A stretch of 64,000 nt of DNA, from contig OY829540.1 in assembly GCA_963691705.1 (NCBI GenBank), positions 48,210,158 through 48,274,157 on the forward strand, given 5' to 3'. A program made the translations under genes and the position numbers. The stretch is from Viola odorata. Its lineage: Eukaryota; Streptophyta; Magnoliopsida; Malpighiales; Violaceae. The notes below the pieces were generated by a model that was given only the letters and a program-made list of their open reading frames with translations, had not been told where the DNA came from and did no database searches. Positions 58,901-64,000 of this stretch are shown here, in pieces; position 1 is the stretch's first letter, and the number at the start of each line of letters is the position of its first letter.

Positions 58901-60725
58901 TTTCTTAAATCATTTTTAAACATTTTCATAGAGGTTAAATGAATATTAATCAAGTGAATGTTAGAATCAAACTTACAATCATTAAACTAACTTCACTTGA
59001 TCTTGTACTTGATAATCATCCAATGATACACTTGATGTTCTTCATCATAAGCACCTAAAAATTACTATTTCGATAAAATTGCATTAATACGCATTTTAAT
59101 TTGTGAGAGTAAAATCATCAAAATAGGATTATTGAACCGAACAACACTTAATCCCTAATGACTTCCTTTCAATATTGGGCCCATTCTTTTGACACAAGAC
59201 GGCCTGCGCCCAGCTTCCTTTCAATATTGGGCCCATTTGTTTTGCCTAGGAAATAGCCCAAAGAAAATCTTTGGGCCGACCACAACACTGTGTTTTGTTT
59301 TAGGATTTTCATTTTTGTGGAATTTGTTTTTGGTTTTGCACAGATTTTTCAAAGAAGTAAATAAAATAGAACTAATAATTTCTTTGTGTTTTCTAAATTA
59401 TGTGTAGCGACAGGAAAAGAAAATTCAAGACTTATGAACTGATGTATTTGGATAGGGAAGGCGATGGGATGCGAGCTGATCTACCTTGGCGGTAATTTAA
59501 TTTCAAAATTAAATTACTTTGGTTTGAATTTTAAAAAATGTTGGTAGCTTGAAATTAATTCATGAATATTGTGGCTAATGTTAATTACTTGTCTTAATGT
59601 TTTCAGAAATTTTATTGGGTCGTGTCGGTCCAACGTCTTTGTTTGGTTAGGAAAACTGGTGAAAAATTGTCTATTTTTTAATTTAAGAAGAAAAATTCAT
59701 CATCGCATTTGTAACACAAGTTAAAATAAATCATGACATTTATAATTTAGCTAAATCAGTCACTCCATTTATATATTCGGTCAACGTAGACTATTATTAT
59801 CAAAAATAGTAATATAGTTGGACATCATTATACATTTAAAAAAAAAATTATAGCATCTATTTTTTCCATTATGAAAAAAAATTAAGTTGAAATAAATTAG
59901 TGATCTATTTTTTTTCTAGTAGAAAAAAATCAAATGTAGTAGTGCAAAGTAAGTTACTTTAATAGTTTCATCAAACTCCTAAAAGTAACAATTAATTAAA
60001 ATAAAACTAGGTTTGTAACACTCGGGTCGACGTATTTGTATAATTATCTTTTTAAAAGTTGAAAGTAATTATAATAGTGTTTTAAATATATTGCAAATAT
60101 ATTAAACTCCTTTCTTAATAAATATACATAGTTGTTCAAATTTTTATTTTTTTTGTTAATCGTGATTTTATTTGAGTTTCCACCTTTAATTCTTACTTTT
60201 AAGAATTTAGTAAGAATGATATTTTCATACTTTGTCTTATCCTTTATAAAAAATGTGTGCATATTTTTTATGCACAGATTATCCTATTATTATTATAATT
60301 TAAAATTGATAATTTTATGAGTTAAATTATAATGAATTAATAGTAATAATACTTTTTTTTTATCTCTACTTTTAAATATTTTACTATTCGTCTCATATTT
60401 TATTTTAGTAATCTTAAAGAAGTTATATAACTAAACAGGTTCAATATTTTAATTTATTGATCACATTTAATTATTTCTAAATATAATTTTAGAATGATAT
60501 TTCTTAATTCTAATAAATAAAGTAAACTTACTTAAAAAATTATTTCAAAATTTTATTAAAAATTAACTTATATATTATTTTAATTTATAATTTATTTGAA
60601 TGATACTTTTGTTTAGAAATTTGAATGGTACGTTTAAAAGAAAGTAAAATTTGAATGGTACGTTTAAAAGAAAGTAAAATTAATGGTAGTACAATATTAT
60701 TAATTTTTTTCCTTAAGGAATCATA
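58901..60725. other. AT-rich intergenic DNA, no gene seen
   Basis: It includes the duplicated phrase CTTCCTTTCAATATTGGGCC at about 59162 and 59214, and a 31-bp tandem duplication around GAATGGTACGTTTAAAAG near 60622-60683. Short frames here have no recognisable motif. Confidence 0.5.
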
Positions 60726-60733
60726 CTTCCTGT

Positions 60734-61586
60734 CAGGCACGGATCCAGCCCAGGCGAGGGTAGGCAAGCGCCCACCCTGGGTTGGATGGAAAAAAAAATC
60801 TATTGGATGCAGAAGTGCTCAATACAAATACTCTTGAGCATTTGTTCAATTTTTCGTTCAGCTTGCTTGCTTTCCCGTTAAAATACTCTAATTTTATTTT
60901 CCGTTCAGCTCGTTATTTAGTGACGGATTCAAATACTCTTAAGCATTTGTTCAATTTTTCGTTCAGCTCGCTTGCTTTCCCTTTATAATACTCTAAAAAA
61001 AAATTCGTTCAACTCGTTATTTAGTGACGGATACAAATACTCTTAAGCATTTGTTCAATTTTTCATTCAGCTCGCTTGCTTTCCCTTTAAAATACTCTAA
61101 AAAAAAATTTGTTCAGCTCGTTATTTAGTGACGGATTCAAATACTCTTAAGCATTTGTTCAATTTTTCGTTCAGCTCGCTTGTTTTCCCTTTAAAATACT
61201 CTTAAAAATTTTTTCGTTCAGCTCGTTATTTAGTGATGGATGCAAATACTCTTAAGCATTTGTTCAATTTTTCGTTCAGCTCGCTTGCTTTCCCTTTAAA
61301 ATACTCTAAAAAAAAATTCGTTCAGCTCGTTATTTAGTGATGGATACAAATACTCTTAAGCATTTGTTCAATTTTTCGTTCAGCTCGCTTGTTTTCCCTT
61401 TAAAATACTCTTAAAAAAAATTCTTTAAGCTCGTTATTTAGTGACGGATACAAATACTCTTAAGCATTTGTTCAATTTTTGGTTCAGCTCGCTTGCTTTC
61501 CCTTTAAAATAGTCTAAAAAAAAAATTCGGGGCCGCTGTCCCCGAAGCCCCGCCCCCCCTGAAAATAATTTCTGGATCCGTCCCTG
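60734..61586. mobile_element. hAT-type non-autonomous element with seven 104-bp internal repeats
   Basis: Terminal repeats CAGGCACGGATCCAG and, reversed, CAGGGACGGATCCAG. Flanking 8-bp sequences CTTCCTGT (60726-60733) and CTTCTTGT (61587-61594) match at 7 of 8. Inside, a unit starting CAAATACTCTTAAGCATTTG begins at about 60825, 60930, 61034, 61138, 61243, 61347 and 61451, a period of 104-105 bp. No transposase. Confidence 0.85.
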
Positions 61587-61594
61587 CTTCTTGT

Positions 61595-63100
61595 ATAAGT
61601 CAAAAGTTAACGATTTAGAATGATGTTATTCTAATCAATATTATTTTGAAATTGGCTAGCTTAAAATAAAAAAGTGTATTTTAATAGAGAAAAAAATAAA
61701 ATAAAAAAAGGTCTAAACCTTATAATCAAAGAAACAAATCATTTTGTAATGGAGAAGTGTAACCATGGCTTGAGATTATGTGATAAAAATGATCATATAT
61801 GTTTGAAATGGATCTATTTATATAGATTTTTTATGGTCTTTAATTCATAAGCTCTAAAATATAAAAAAGTACATCTTAATAAGTTCTAAAATCTAAGAGG
61901 TTTATCTTAGTGAGCTCTAAACGTTTTATTATTTGGGTATACAATGAACCTTTTTTGAAAATATAATAAAAAAAGAAGAAAAAAGCGAGCAAACTTTTTA
62001 TTTTGTAATTTTGAAAATTGAATAGATAGGTAGAGAAGCACGATACTTTAAAAATTGAAGAAATAGGTGGAGAAGCGTACACATTATTATTTGAAAAAAG
62101 ACAATCAAAGAAGATAATCCAAAAATTAAGCAACTAGTTTTGACTAAATATTATATTAATTATAATTACATAAATAATTAGTAAATTTTGTAAATTCATG
62201 GCATCTCCAAAGAGCTTTTTGGTTACATGTAATCACCTAAATTCTGACATCATTTTAAGGTAGTACTAATTTAGAACTTCTGTTTTCATATTATTTTATA
62301 GATATACCGATAAAATTTCGAGCTATGCATCAATGTACATATCACCAAAATTTCATATAATATGGCAAATAATTTTTTTTTATGTGATTTCAAATATAGA
62401 GAATGTTTATTATCAATATCTACTCATATATAAGTTGCTTGGCAAAATCAGTTTAACATAAATTTGTATTGTGTGTTGACTATTTTGAACTTAAACTAGA
62501 TAGAATCTCGAAAGACGTCAAATAGGAGCCATGTCATATGCGAGCTATCAACCGGATCTTTGCCACTTGGAATCGTTGGGTCCACAGCGCGGAACCTGGG
62601 TTCCCGTACACGGTGGAGCAGATGCAACAATCTTCTGATTGGTTGCTTATGTGGGGGTGAGTGAGAGCTTGTGCACTCGAGTATGTTCTGATCAGGGGTA
62701 GGGAATTGGGCATCTGTTGTGTTTTTGGCTTTTTCTGGGCAGCTTAGCTCTATTTTTTGAGTGACGCTGCCCTCTATTTCTTGTACTCCCTCTGGTCCGT
62801 ATTGTAAGTCGTTCTGGCTCTCAAAAGCAGGCACGATTTATATGTCGTTCTCGGCGTCCTAGGCACTCGAAGACGATGCTGCCCCTGCCATCGCTTGGTG
62901 TGTGGACGATGGCGGCTTCGGCGTGATGGTGTGGACGATGGCGGCTTCGGCGTGGCTCAACGATCACGTCGTTGCCTGTTGGTTTGAAAATCAAATTTCG
63001 GAAAGATGGGGGGAACAACAAAATTTTCTTTATTAATTCCACCATCAATTCGGTAAGCATCATTCCCACTTCCTTAAATTGACTTTATTTCAGAGCAAAA
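61595..63100. other. Intergenic; unexplained GC-richer block at 62490-62960
   Basis: 61595-62480 is AT-rich with nothing recognised. 62490-62960 is clearly GC-richer, with long open frames on both strands (minus 62496-62834; plus about 62540-62660), neither recognised. 62901-62956 is a 29-bp tandem duplication of TGTGGACGATGGCGGCTTCG. Confidence 0.4.
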
Positions 63101-63109
63101 TTAGGGTTT
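63101..63109 (+). promoter_or_regulatory. Telo-box in the 5' UTR of the small EAR-motif gene
   Basis: TTAGGGTTT (complement AAACCCTAA) 21 bases before the ATG at 63130, a common element of plant 5' regions. Confidence 0.5.
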
Positions 63110-63129
63110 TCTATTCCTAAATTTAACAA

Positions 63130-63678
63130 ATGGAGGGCGTTGATTATTGGTTGGATTCGCAGTTTGACAGTTGCGTGCAGTTTGATGATTCGATGGGCAT
63201 GTTTGTCCCGGATTCAATTAGAGTGGAAGGGTCTGAAGGTGATGACGACGCGGCTGAAGAAATGCCCATCGTGGATGAAGAATTCTCCATCGTGGAAGAC
63301 ACCCAGAATAAGCAAGGGGTCATCGTGGATGAAGAAATGGTTGCTGCGTCTGTTGAATATGATGCAGCTTGCTCAACTGTTCATGAAGCGGTAGAAGATC
63401 TGTTCCCCATCGTCGGTGCTGTAGATGGGATTCCAGATTTCCAGCATGTGCCACGGTCATCTAGCTTGCCATGTGAGTCTACTCCCACAAAATACCTTCT
63501 TCCTGACTTAAATCTGCCTGCAAGTGGGGATGATGTGCGTACAATGGAAAGGTTGATTGACAGAGATTTCGACCTTAACAAGTTGCCTATACGAGGTATG
63601 TTTGCCTGTAACAACGACCCATCCTATGAGGAGAGTTTCATCCAAATGCTGCGTATACTTGTCCCAGGTTTCTACTGA
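63130..63678 (+). CDS. Small acidic protein with two EAR-type motifs, function unknown
   Basis: A single uninterrupted frame of 182 residues. The ATG at 63130 follows an A-rich TTTAACAAATGG context and a telo-box. The protein is acidic, with repeated IVDEE/VIVDEE segments (residues 47-69). Near the C-terminus are LPDLNLP (124-130) and DLNKLP (148-153), which match the LxLxL and DLNxxP forms of the EAR repression motif that recruits TOPLESS-type corepressors. No DNA-binding domain is visible. I do not recognise the family; it could be an adaptor or a fragment. The GC content and open length exceed the surrounding DNA, which supports a real gene. Repeats follow in the presumed 3' UTR. Confidence 0.6.
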   Translation: MEGVDYWLDSQFDSCVQFDDSMGMFVPDSIRVEGSEGDDDAAEEMPIVDEEFSIVEDTQNKQGVIVDEEMVAASVEYDAACSTVHEAVEDLFPIVGAVDGIPDFQHVPRSSSLPCESTPTKYLLPDLNLPASGDDVRTMERLIDRDFDLNKLPIRGMFACNNDPSYEESFIQMLRILVPGFY

Positions 63679-64000
63679 GAATTAGGGTCTTTGATGTACA
63701 ATAACAGCTGTTGTATTTTGGGTCCTTGATGTACATAAACTGCTGTTGTATTTTGGGTCTTTCATGTGTACTGCTGTTGTATTTTGGGTCTTTGCTGTAC
63801 ATCAACTGCTGTTGTATTTTGGGGGGGCTGGTTTTGTAAGCCACTGTGGTAAAATTGCAACTCATCTTGTATTATTTTCCACAAAATGAATGAATATGTT
63901 ATTGCGTACGTTTAGGTAAAATTAGGAGGACATGGGTCATTGTTTGATCCATTTTGTCCAGATGATTGGATTTGTGTGGATGTTATTGCTTGAATATAAA
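63679..64000 (+). repeat. Presumed 3' UTR with four tandem repeats
   Basis: GCTGTTGTATTTTGGGTC or close variants start at about 63707, 63742, 63772 and 63808 (period 30-36 bp), joined by variants of CTTTGATGTACAT. The rest to 64000 is AT-rich with no gene. Confidence 0.75.

Noticed and set aside
59189..60320. Short plus-strand frames in AT-rich DNA
   Set aside because: Low-complexity Phe/Leu/Ile strings with no gene signals.
60825..61520. Regular repeats that might suggest a CRISPR array
   Set aside because: The whole 104-bp unit is repeated with no unique spacers, inside a eukaryotic transposon.

Overview
The window is nuclear DNA from a flowering plant, probably a eudicot. It is AT-rich and mostly transposon-derived, with intron-bearing host genes separated by nested retroelements. 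I cannot name the species. Nothing bacterial or organellar was seen.

Layout: 1-1652 is the 5' end of a minus-strand Ty3/gypsy element (gag, primer site, LTR) that runs off the left edge. 1653-3423 is LTR-like debris. 3424-5572 is a minus-strand fragment of an endogenous pararetrovirus (Caulimoviridae; florendovirus-like by coat-protein and protease character). 7019-9178 is an intact six-exon host gene for polyprenol reductase on the minus strand. 9591-9669 is an orphan first exon of a V-ATPase proteolipid gene with its TATA box, and 9813-10744 is a long-TIR MITE just upstream of it. 11490-31270 holds a second, plus-strand copy of the pararetrovirus. It is split by an Ogre-family solo LTR (12334-15180, TSD CCAGA) and by a complete but decayed Athila-type element, here Athila-1 (16646-30149, TSD ACAGG). 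32612-57655 is another Athila-type element, Athila-2 (TSD CAACC). It is itself split by a near-intact 17.2 kb Ogre element on the minus strand (35284-52440, TSD CATGG). 57656-63100 is AT-rich intergenic DNA with two hAT-like non-autonomous elements, one carrying seven 104-bp tandem repeats. 63130-63678 encodes a small acidic protein with two EAR-type motifs.

Order of events from the nesting: the pararetrovirus copies are oldest; the solo LTR and Athila-1 (LTRs about 3% diverged by eye) came later; Ogre landed in Athila-2 very recently (LTRs about 0.4% diverged). The inverted pararetrovirus copy at 3.4-5.6 kb preserves the uninterrupted form of the Athila-1 target site.

Functionally, only the polyprenol reductase gene and the small EAR-motif gene look like active host genes. 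Ogre has two simple lesions and looks potentially expressible in large part. The least expected signals are element-wide repeated words (GGTCCCGA in Athila-1, TTGGCCAAACCT in Athila-2), a duplicated hairpin-plus-GTGTGGGGA module with compensatory stem changes in Athila-1, and nonsense mutations in Athila-1 that mostly fit decay of methylated CAG and CGA sites.
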